A stretch of 64,000 nt of DNA from Streptomyces roseofulvus (GTDB lineage Bacteria; Actinomycetota; Actinomycetes; Streptomycetales; Streptomycetaceae): assembly GCF_039534915.1 (NCBI RefSeq), contig NZ_BAAAWE010000001.1:5518001-5582000 (forward strand). Direction: 5' to 3'. The notes below the pieces were generated by a model. The model did no database searches. It worked only from the letters and a program-made list of their open reading frames with translations, and had not been told where the DNA came from. This document shows positions 45,159 through 53,500 of the stretch, piece by piece (position 1 is the stretch's first letter; every line of letters starts with the position of its first letter). The position numbers were made by a program, and so were the translations under genes.

Positions 45159-45485
45159 GTGTCCCCGCGTCACCACCGCCCCCGCCGCTCCGCCAAGCCG
45201 GCGGCGCAGGAGGACCGCGACGACCGGTACGGCGGCTCCCAGCGCACCGAGACCTGGCAGGGCGAGGAGTGGTACGTCCGCCTCGTCGCCGGCGCCAGCT
45301 CCCCGGGCAAGCGCTACCGCTGCCCCGGCTGCGACCAGGAGATCCCGCCCGGCGCCCCGCACGTCGTCGCCTGGCCCGAGTACGGCGGCGTCGACGACCG
45401 CCGCCACTGGCACAAGGCGTGCTGGAACGCGAAGGACCGCCGCACCACCCGGGTGCAGCGGTCCCGCAACGCGCCGAAGTACTGA
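45159..45485 (+). CDS. Small zinc-finger-like conserved protein
   Basis: The 108-residue protein has a basic, disordered start (RHHRPRRSAKP) and a compact domain with YRCPGCDQEIPPGAPHVVAW and RRHWHKACWNAKDRR. The CxxC and HxxxC spacing suggests one zinc site. GTG 45159 follows GTGAGGTG at 6 bases. It is often labelled an ATP/GTP-binding protein in databases, but I see no P-loop. It may bind nucleic acid. It is convergent with the ABC permease gene, whose stop lies 3 bases away. Confidence 0.8.
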   Translation: MSPRHHRPRRSAKPAAQEDRDDRYGGSQRTETWQGEEWYVRLVAGASSPGKRYRCPGCDQEIPPGAPHVVAWPEYGGVDDRRHWHKACWNAKDRRTTRVQRSRNAPKY

Positions 45486-45488
45486 GGC

Positions 45489-46325
45489 TCAGACGTCCCG
45501 GCTGTTCAGCAGCGCGTACGCGGCGCCCAGGACCACCGCCGCGATGCCCGTGAGGGTGAACAGCGCCTCCCAGCCCGCCGGGCCGCTGTCGCCGAACGGT
45601 GGCTCCGCGGAGTACAGCGCGATCATCTGGGAGGGGATCGAGTAGGTGAAGAGCGCCTCCTGGATCCCCTTCAGCGCCGGCGAGAACATGAACAGGGCCG
45701 CCACCAGCGGCAGCAGCAGCAGACCGATCATCACCGTGATCGCCCCGGCCGAGTGCCGCACCAGCGCGCCCACCGCCATCGACAGCAGGCCGAGCACCGC
45801 CAGGAAGCCGGCCGCGCCGACCGTGGCCCGCGCCCACTCCGCGCCCGTCGGCTCCGCCGCGTCCACCATCGCGACCTGCGCGGTCGCCACCGCGAACGCG
45901 ACCACCAGGGTCACCGTGAAGACCAGCAGGAAGAAGACGACCGCCTTGGCCGTCAGCACCCGGGCCCGGCTCGGGCACGCGGTCAGCGTGGTCCGGATCA
46001 TGCCCGTCCCGTACTCGGACGAGATGGTCAGCACGCCCAGCGTGATCACGCAGATCGACGCCGGCAGCATCCCGAAGAAGCCCAGCGGCAGCGCCGACTC
46101 CTCGCCCATGTTGCCGCCCTCGGTGGCGGCGACGGCGGCCACCGCCAGGCCGATCACCAGCATCAGCAGGACCATCGTCCCCAGCGTCCACATGGTCGAC
46201 CGCACCGAGCGGATCTTCGTCCACTCCGAGGCGAGCGCGTCCCCGAGGTGCGCCCGGCGCACCGGGATGGGGGAGACGTAGCCGTACGGCGGCGGAGGCG
46301 TCGGGGTCGGCGTCGGGGCGGTCAT
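45489..46325 (-). CDS. ABC-2 type transporter permease
   Basis: The 278-residue protein has a proline-rich start (TPTPTPPPPYG) and then ALASEWTKIRSVRSTMWTLG, the usual opening of this actinobacterial permease family. Six membrane helices follow; EYGTGMIRTTLTACPSRARV is the conserved loop before helix 3. It overlaps the ATPase gene by 4 bases (ATGA). Together they form an exporter of unknown substrate. A paralogous pair lies directly upstream. Confidence 0.92.
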   Translation of the reverse strand: MTAPTPTPTPPPPYGYVSPIPVRRAHLGDALASEWTKIRSVRSTMWTLGTMVLLMLVIGLAVAAVAATEGGNMGEESALPLGFFGMLPASICVITLGVLTISSEYGTGMIRTTLTACPSRARVLTAKAVVFFLLVFTVTLVVAFAVATAQVAMVDAAEPTGAEWARATVGAAGFLAVLGLLSMAVGALVRHSAGAITVMIGLLLLPLVAALFMFSPALKGIQEALFTYSIPSQMIALYSAEPPFGDSGPAGWEALFTLTGIAAVVLGAAYALLNSRDV

Positions 46326-47473
46326 CGGGCGTCCTCGGTGGTGTCGCTCGGCTTCTGGAGGCTCGGCTGCGGGGCGGGCGGCGGCGTGCCCGGCGCGGCG
46401 GCGGGCGGCTGCGGGGCCGCGTACGGGTTCTGGCCGGGCGGCGGCGGGGCGTACCAGCCCTGCTGCGGCACCTCCGTCGGGAGCGGCGGCTGCGGCGGCA
46501 TCCCGTACCCCGGCCGGCCGGGCTGCGGCGGGGCCTGGAGGTGGGCCAGCTTGTCGTCGCTGGAGCGGTAGTCCACGGCGCCCTGCGTCAGCCGCATGTA
46601 CGCCTCCTCCAGCGACGCCTGGTGCGGGGACAGCTCCCAGAGCCGTACGCCCGCCTCGTGCGCCAGGTCGCTGATCCTCGGCAGCGGCAGGCCGGTGACG
46701 CGCAGCGCCCCGTCCGGCTCGGAGAGGACCTGGCCGCCGGACTCGACCAGCACCCGGGACAGCTTCTCCCGGGGACCGGCCTCGCCGTCCGGGACGCGGA
46801 CCCGGGCGAAGTCCGCCGAGTTCGCCGAGATGAACTGCTTCACCGGCATGTCGGAGAGGAGCTGGCCCCGGCCGATCACGATCAGGTGGTCCGCCGTCAG
46901 CGCCATCTCGCTCATGAGGTGGCTGGAGACGAAGACCGTGCGGCCCTCGGCGGCCAGCTTCTTCATCAGGTTGCGGACCCAGAGGATGCCCTCCGGGTCC
47001 AGGCCGTTGACCGGCTCGTCGAAGAGCAGCACCTGCGGGTCGCCGAGCAGCGCGGCGGCGATGCCGAGCCGCTGGCCCATGCCGAGCGAGAATCCCTTGG
47101 AGCGGCGCCTCGCCACGTCCTGGAGGCCCACCACGCCCAGCACCTCGTCCACCCGGCGGGCCGGGATGCCGGCCAGCTGGGCCAGCGACAGGAGGTGGTT
47201 GCGGGCGCTGCGGCCGCCGTGCACGGCCTTGGCGTCGAGGAGGGCGCCGACCTGCCGGGGCGCGTTCGGCAGCTGCCGGAAGGGGTGGCCGCCGATCGTC
47301 ACATGGCCGGACGTCGGCTGGTCCAGGCCGAGGATCATGCGCATGGTGGTCGACTTGCCGGAGCCGTTCGGGCCCAGGAAGCCGGTGACGACACCCGGCC
47401 TCACCTGGAAGGAAAGGTTGTACACGGCCGTCTTCGCGCCGTAGCGCTTGGTCAGGCCGACTGCCTCGATCAT
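46322..47473 (-). CDS. ABC transporter ATP-binding protein
   Basis: The 383-residue ATPase has Walker A GPNGSGKSTT (about residue 34), signature SLGMGQRLGIAAALLG, Walker B VLLFDEPVNGLDPEG and switch SSHLMSEMALTAD. After the nucleotide domain (about 1-220) come about 100 residues of the DrrA-type C-terminal region and a proline-rich tail of about 60 residues (PPPPGQNPYAAPQPP) that is longer than usual. It pairs with the permease at 45489. A weak GGAG sits one base before the ATG. Confidence 0.93.
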   Translation of the reverse strand: MIEAVGLTKRYGAKTAVYNLSFQVRPGVVTGFLGPNGSGKSTTMRMILGLDQPTSGHVTIGGHPFRQLPNAPRQVGALLDAKAVHGGRSARNHLLSLAQLAGIPARRVDEVLGVVGLQDVARRRSKGFSLGMGQRLGIAAALLGDPQVLLFDEPVNGLDPEGILWVRNLMKKLAAEGRTVFVSSHLMSEMALTADHLIVIGRGQLLSDMPVKQFISANSADFARVRVPDGEAGPREKLSRVLVESGGQVLSEPDGALRVTGLPLPRISDLAHEAGVRLWELSPHQASLEEAYMRLTQGAVDYRSSDDKLAHLQAPPQPGRPGYGMPPQPPLPTEVPQQGWYAPPPPGQNPYAAPQPPAAAPGTPPPAPQPSLQKPSDTTEDAR

Positions 47474-47652
47474 TCTCCAGCCCCATCGACAGGTCGGTGG
47501 TGTGCGAAGGGGCAGGGCGGCGCGCGGCCGGAAGGCCCCCGTACGAGTCAGGAGCTTATCCAGCCAGGAACGGTTCCCGCTCCGGCGAAGCGAGACCGAA
47601 GCGAAACCTCAGGGAGAAATCCGGGACGGGCCCCGAGGGCGCGCCCCGGTCC

Positions 47653-48432
47653 TCAGGCGTCCCGCCGCTTCAGCACCAGGTAGCCGCCGATCAGCGCGGC
47701 CGCCACCCACGCCAGCATGATCCCGAGCCCGCCCCACGGCCCGTACGGCGCCTTCTCCGAGCCCAGCGCGTCCGGCACCACCTGCATGATCTTGGAGCCG
47801 GCCTGGTCGGGGAAGTACCTGGCGACCTCCTTCGCCTTCGGCACCGCCGACAGGATCTGCGAGATCAGGAAGAAGAACGGCACCAGGATGCCGAGCGACA
47901 GCATCGAGGAGCGGAGCATCGCCGCCACGCCCATCGAGAAGACCGCGATCAGCCCCATGTAGATCCCGCCGCCGACCACCGCCCGCAGCACGTTGTCCGC
48001 GCCGATCGTCGTCCGGTGCTCGCCGAGCAGCGCCTGCCCGAGGAAGAAGGACAGGAAGCTCGTGACCAGGCCGACCACCAGGGCCAGCACCCCCGCCACC
48101 GCGATCTTGGAGAAGAGGAAGGTGGCCCGCTGGGGGACGGCGGCGAGCGAGGTGCGGATCATGCCCGAGGAGTACTCGGTCCCCACCACGAGGACGCCGA
48201 AGACCACCATCGCCAGCTGGCCGAGGACCATCCCGGAGAAGCTGACGAAGGTCGGGTCGAAGGTGGCCCGCTCCAGCTCGGACAGGTCGTCGAAGGTCGA
48301 GTTGAGGACCGCCGAGAGCGCCGCGCTCATCGCCACCGTGACGATCAGCGCGCTCGCCAGGGTCCAGACCGTCGACGAGACCGTCCGGATCTTGGTCCAC
48401 TCGGACTGCAGGACCGCCGGTACCGCTGCCAT
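47653..48432 (-). CDS. ABC-2 type transporter permease, second module
   Basis: The 259-residue protein has six membrane helices and opens with LQSEWTKIRTVSSTVWTLAS, clearly related to the permease at 45489. EYSSGMIRTSLAAVPQRATF is the shared loop motif. It begins 3 bases after the paralogous ATPase gene, so they are cotranscribed. The presence of two adjacent copies of the same module implies local duplication followed by divergence. Confidence 0.92.
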   Translation of the reverse strand: MAAVPAVLQSEWTKIRTVSSTVWTLASALIVTVAMSAALSAVLNSTFDDLSELERATFDPTFVSFSGMVLGQLAMVVFGVLVVGTEYSSGMIRTSLAAVPQRATFLFSKIAVAGVLALVVGLVTSFLSFFLGQALLGEHRTTIGADNVLRAVVGGGIYMGLIAVFSMGVAAMLRSSMLSLGILVPFFFLISQILSAVPKAKEVARYFPDQAGSKIMQVVPDALGSEKAPYGPWGGLGIMLAWVAAALIGGYLVLKRRDA

Positions 48433-48435
48433 GGA

Positions 48436-49449
48436 TCAGACCCCCTCGGTGGTCGAGCCGGCCCCGGGGTCCTGCGCGGGTCCCCAGCCGGAGTGCGCGC
48501 CCCACGCGGGGCCGGGCGCGGCGGGCCCGCCGCCGTGCGTGTCGGTGCCGTGCGCGTGGTACTCCACGGCGCCCGCCGTCATCTGCATGAACGCCTCCTC
48601 CAGGGAGGCGCGCTGGGCGCTCAGCTCGTGCAGCGTCAGCTGGTGCGCCGCCGCCAGCTCGCCCAGCCGCTCGGTGGTGGCGCCGTCGACCTCCAGGGTC
48701 CCGTTCCCGGCCTCGACCACCACGAATCCGTCGGCGTGGAGCACGTCCCGCAGCCGTTCCTGCTGGGGAGAGCGGAGCCGGACGAAACTCCGCGAATTCC
48801 GCTGGATGAAATCGGCCATGGACATGTCGGCCAGCAGTTTTCCCTGCCCGATCACGATCAGATGATCTGCCGTCAGCGCCATTTCACTCATGAGATGACT
48901 GGAGACGAAGATCGTTCTGCCTTCCGCGGCCAGCGACTTCATCAGATTGCGGATCCAGTGAATTCCCTCGGGGTCCAGACCATTGACGGGTTCGTCGAAC
49001 ATCAGGATCTCGGGATCGCCGAGCAGCGCCGACGCGATGCCGAGCCGCTGCCCCATGCCCAGCGAGAAGCCCTTCGACTTCTTCCGCGCCACCGCCGTCA
49101 GACCCACCAGGTCCAGCACCTCGGCCACCCGGCTCTCCGGGATCCGGTTCGACTGCGCCAGACACAGCAGGTTGTTGTACGCCGACCGGCCCCCGTGCAT
49201 CGCCTTGGCGTCGAGCAGGGCCCCGATGTACTTCAGCGGCTCGTCCAGCTCGCGGTAGTGCCGGCCGTCGATCCGCACCGTCCCGCTCGTGGGGTTGTCC
49301 AGATCGAGCATCATCCGCATCGTCGTCGACTTCCCCGCCCCGTTGGGCCCCAGGAAGCCGGTGATCATGCCCGGCCGGACCCGGAAGGAGAGATGATCGA
49401 CCGCCGTCTTCGTCCCGTACCGCTTCGTCAGCCCGTCAAGCTCGATCAT
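48436..49449 (-). CDS. ABC transporter ATP-binding protein, second module
   Basis: The 337-residue ATPase has Walker A GPNGAGKSTT, signature SLGMGQRLGIASALLG, Walker B ILMFDEPVNGLDPEG and SSHLMSEMALTAD. It is closely similar to the ATPase at 46322. ATG 49449 lies seven bases after TAGCTT with no ribosome site, which suggests a leaderless mRNA; longer starts would run through a terminator. Codon use from about 48780 to 49010 includes many A- and T-ending codons, unlike the rest of the gene. Confidence 0.93.
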   Translation of the reverse strand: MIELDGLTKRYGTKTAVDHLSFRVRPGMITGFLGPNGAGKSTTMRMMLDLDNPTSGTVRIDGRHYRELDEPLKYIGALLDAKAMHGGRSAYNNLLCLAQSNRIPESRVAEVLDLVGLTAVARKKSKGFSLGMGQRLGIASALLGDPEILMFDEPVNGLDPEGIHWIRNLMKSLAAEGRTIFVSSHLMSEMALTADHLIVIGQGKLLADMSMADFIQRNSRSFVRLRSPQQERLRDVLHADGFVVVEAGNGTLEVDGATTERLGELAAAHQLTLHELSAQRASLEEAFMQMTAGAVEYHAHGTDTHGGGPAAPGPAWGAHSGWGPAQDPGAGSTTEGV

Positions 49450-49473
49450 GCGTACCAAGCTAAGGGCGCGCGA

Positions 49474-49503
49474 AACCCCCCGCCACCGGAGTGACGGGGG
49501 GTT
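49474..49503 (-). terminator. Terminator after filP
   Basis: AACCCCCCGTCAC and GTGGCGGGGGGTT (minus strand) pair over 13 bases with one wobble and a 4-base loop, 25 bases beyond the filP stop codon. Confidence 0.7.
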
Positions 49504-49528
49504 CGAAGGCGCGACGGCGGGCGGGGCC

Positions 49529-50464
49529 TCAGCGGGTCTGCTGGGCCGGCACGCCGGCGGAGCGCTCCTCGTCCAGCGGGGAACCGGCCGCGGCCACCGC
49601 GGCACCGGTCAGCGTCGCCAGCATCTCGCGGACGTTGGTCAGCTGCGCGTTGATGGAGTCGCGGCGGTTCGTCAGCGCGGCGAGCTCGCGCTCCGATTCC
49701 GAGCGGATCCGGTCCGCCTTGGCGTTGGCGTCGGCCACGATGTCCTCGGCCTGGCGCTGCGCGGTCTCCACCGTCTGGCGGGCCCGGCGCTCGGCGTCCG
49801 TGCGGAGCTTCTCGGCCTCCAGGCGGAGCTGCTCGGCGCGGTGCTCGATCTCGGCGAGGCGCTTCTCGGCCTTGGCCTGACGGGACGCCAGGTCGCGCTC
49901 GGACTGCTCGCGGCGCTTGGCCAGGTTGGTCTCGAAGTCCGCGGCGGCCTGGGCGGCCTTGGCGCGGGTCTCCTCGAAGAGGGCGTCCGCCTCCTCGCGC
50001 TTCGACTGCGCGTCCTTCTGCGCCTCGGCCCGCAGCGAGTTGGCCTCACCCTGGGCCTTCTCGACGATCCGGACGCCCTCGTCCTCGGCCTTGGCCTTGC
50101 GCTCGGCGGCGAACGACTCCGCGTCGTTCCGCACCTGCTGGGCGGCCGACTCGGCCAGCTCGCGGTGCTGCTCGGCGGCGCGACGGGCCTCCTCGCGCAG
50201 GTCCTTCGCCTCCTCCTCGGCGAGACGGAGGATCTTCTCGACGCGCGCGCCGAGACCGGCGTACGACGGCTCCGCGTCGGTCACCTGCGCCTGGGCGTTC
50301 TGCGTTTCGAGGTGAAGCTCCTCGATGCGCTTCTCCAGGGAGGTGATGCGGCCCAGTGCGCTGTCACGGTCGGCGACGAGCTTGGTAATGCGGTCGTCCA
50401 CCTGACCGCGGTCGTAACCACGCCGCACGAGCTCGAAGCCGAAGGGGGAGGAAGTGTCGCTCAT
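49529..50464 (-). CDS. filP: FilP-like intermediate-filament-type coiled-coil protein
   Basis: The 311-residue protein opens MSDTSSPFGFELVRRGYDRG, a DivIVA-like N-terminal patch. A near-continuous coiled coil of Ala, Glu, Arg and Lys heptads follows (ARVEKILRLAEEEAKDLREE through RAEQLRLEAEKLRTDAERRA). FilP forms cytoskeletal networks behind hyphal tips in Streptomyces, interacts with DivIVA and Scy, and gives the hyphae stiffness. It was earlier called a cellulose-binding protein. Gene order filP-scy and sequence support the name. Translation starts at ATG 50464. Confidence 0.93.
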   Translation of the reverse strand: MSDTSSPFGFELVRRGYDRGQVDDRITKLVADRDSALGRITSLEKRIEELHLETQNAQAQVTDAEPSYAGLGARVEKILRLAEEEAKDLREEARRAAEQHRELAESAAQQVRNDAESFAAERKAKAEDEGVRIVEKAQGEANSLRAEAQKDAQSKREEADALFEETRAKAAQAAADFETNLAKRREQSERDLASRQAKAEKRLAEIEHRAEQLRLEAEKLRTDAERRARQTVETAQRQAEDIVADANAKADRIRSESERELAALTNRRDSINAQLTNVREMLATLTGAAVAAAGSPLDEERSAGVPAQQTR

Positions 50465-50578
50465 GGGGTTCCTGTCGAATGAGACCGGTGAGGTGTTAGA
50501 GGGAATCCTAGGGGCCGAAGCGGCGTGTCATCGAGCGTATGCCCGTTTGATCTGGAGAATGTCCAGCCTTTTGAGTGG

Positions 50579-53500
50579 CTAGCCGTCCTGGGACTTGCCA
50601 CTCGAACGAGTGGAACCCGAGGAAGCGCCCGCCTTGAGCCCGTCCTTCGCCCCCGCCGACGGAGTCTCGAAAGACTCCAACGCCTCCAGCACGTCCTGGA
50701 CACGGGAGATCTCGGCATTGATGTCGGTACGGCGACGGGTCAGCGTCTCCAGCTCGCGCCGGCCCTCCTCGACCAGCCGGTCCGCCTCGGCCTCCGCCTC
50801 CACCTTGAGCCGCTCGGCCTCCGCCTTGATCCGCTCCCCCTCGGCGATCAGCGAACTCTTCTTCTGCTCGGCCTCCTTGAGCAGCGCGTCCGCCTTCCGG
50901 ACGGCCGCGATGCGGACCTTGCTCGCCTCCGAACTCGCCTCGGAGACCATCTCCTTGGCCTTCTCCGCGGCCTCGGCCCGCTGCTCCTCCGCGGCCTTCA
51001 CCAGCTTGTCGACGCGCTCGCCGGCCGTCTTCATCTGCTCGGCCGACTCGCGCCGCGCCCGCTCGTGCAGCTCCTCGATCTCGCCCTCGATCCGGCCCCG
51101 CAGCTCCTCGGCCCGCTCCCTTATGTCGGTCGCGTCCTTCCGCGCCCCGACCAGGAGTTCGTCCGCGTCGGTCCGCGCCTTCTCCACCAGCGCGTTGCCC
51201 TCGACGGTCGCCTCGGCGACGATCCGGTCGGCCTCCTTGCGGGCGGCGCCGACCATCGTGTCCGCCTGCGTCTCCGCCTCGGCGGTGGCGCGCAGCGCCT
51301 CCTCCCGGGCCTTGGCGATCAGCTGGTCGGCCTGCTCGGCCGCGTCCGCGCGCTTCTTCGCGCCGGCCTCGCGGGCCTCGTCCAGGGTGCGGTCGGCCTC
51401 CTCGCGGGCCTCCGCGCGCATCTGCTCGGCCGCCGCCTCGGCGTCCTCCCTGACCCGCGCCGACTCCGTACGGATCCGCTCGGCGTCCTGACGGGCCGAC
51501 TCCAGCGCCTCGGCGCCCTCGGCCCGCAGCCGTTCGGCCTCGCCCGCGGCGTCCGCGATCGTCCGCTCGGCCTCGGCCCGGGCGTCGGCGGTCACCGAGT
51601 CGGCCAGCTCGCCGGCCTCGTCGGTGATCCGGCCGGCCTCCGCCGTCGCCTCGGCGACCAGGGCGTCGGCCTGTTCGGCGGCGTCCTGGCGGCGCTTGTC
51701 GGCGGCCTGACGGGCCTCGTCCAGGATCTGCTCGGCGTCGGCCAGGGCCGCGGTCCGCAGCGCCTGGGCGTGCGCCTCGCCGTCCGTCTTGACCTGCTCG
51801 GCCTCGGTGCGCAGCCGGGCCGCGTCCCGCTCGGTGGTCTCCCACAGCTCGGCCGCCTCGGCGGTGATCCGCTCGGCTTCGGCGGTCGCCTCGCCGACGA
51901 GGGTGTCGGCCTGTTCGGCGGCGTCCTGGCGGCGCTTGTCGGCGGCCTGCCGGGCCTCGTCGAGGACCCGCTCGGCCTCCGCCGCGATCCGCTCGGCTTC
52001 GGCGGTCGCCTCGCCGACGAGGGTGTCGGCCTGTTCGGCGGCGTCCTGGCGGCGCTTGTCGGCGGCCTGCCGGGCCTCGTCGAGGACCCGCTCGGCCTCC
52101 GCCGCGATCCGCTCCGCCTCGGCCGTCGCCTCGCCGACCACGCCCTCGGCCTTCTCGGCCGCCTCCGAACGGATCCGGTTGGCGTCCTCCCGGGCGTCCG
52201 CCCGGGTCCGGGCCGCGTCCTGCTCGGCCGACGCCAGCGCGTCCGTCGCCTCGGTCCGCACCCGCTGCGCGTACTCGGCGGTGTCCGAACGGAGCTTCTC
52301 CGCCTCCGCGATCGCGTCCCCGACCGTCCGCTCGGCCAGCGCCTTCGCCGCGTCGGACTCCTCCTGCGCACGCGCGCGCGTGCGGGCCGCGTCCTCCGAC
52401 GCCCGCTCCCGCTCCTCGTACGCGTCGGCGCGGACCCGGTCCGCCTCCTCCTGCGCCTCGGTCCGGGTCCGCTCCGCCGCGTGCTCCGCGGCCGAGCGCA
52501 GCCCGGCGATCTCCTCCTCGGCCTGCTCGCGCAGCCCGGCGACCGAGTCGCGGACCTCCTGCGCGGTCTGCTCCGCGGCGCCGACCATCTCGGTCGCCCG
52601 CGCGTCCGCCTCCTCGACCAGGCGCTGCGCCTCGGCCTGCGCCTCCTCCACCCGCTTGCGGGCGGCGGCGAGGAGCTCCTCGGACTGCTCGCGGGCGTGC
52701 TCCCGCTCCCGGCCTGCCTCGGAACGGGCCGACTCCAGCGTCTCCTCGGCCTCCCGGCGGCGCCGGACGGCCTCCTCCTGGGCGGCGGACAGCGCCTCGG
52801 CGGCCTCGGCGGCCACCCGCTCGGCGGCGGCCGCGGCCTCGGCCCGTACCCGGTCGGCGGTCTCCTGGGCCTCCGACCGCAGCCGCTCGGCCTCGGTCTC
52901 CGCCTCGGAGGTGAGCCGCTGCGCGGTCGCCTCGGCCTCGGCGCGGGACGCCGACGCGTCCGCGGCGGCCTCGGCCCGCAGCCGCTCGGCCTCCTGCTCG
53001 GCCTGCTCCCGCAGCGCCCTGATCCGCTCGGCGCCCTCGGTCCGCAGCCGCTCGGTCTCCTCGGCGGCCTCGCGTCGGATCCGCTCGCCCTCCGCGCGGG
53101 CGTCGGTCAGCTCCTGCCCGGCCGCGGCCAGCTTCGCCTCGGCGTCGGCGTGCAGCCGGGTCAGCTCCTCGGCGGCCTCGGCCCGGCGGGCCTCGGCGGC
53201 CCGCTCGGCGTCCGCGCGCAGCTCGGCGGCGGCCTTCTCGGCCGACTCCCGGACCGACTCGGCCTGCTCCTCGGACTCGGCGCGCAGCCGCTCCGCCTCG
53301 GCGCGGGTCCGCTCCAGGGTCTCCTCGGCCTGGGTCCGGAGCGTCTGGGCGCGCTCCATCGCCTCCGACTTGACCTTCTCGCTCTCCGCGCCGGCGTTGG
53401 CGCGCAGCTCGTCGGCGTCGCCCCTCGCCTTGGCCAGCAGCTCCTCGGCGGTCTTCGCCGCCTCCTCGATCTGCTGGACGGCCTCGCGGCGGGCCTCGCC

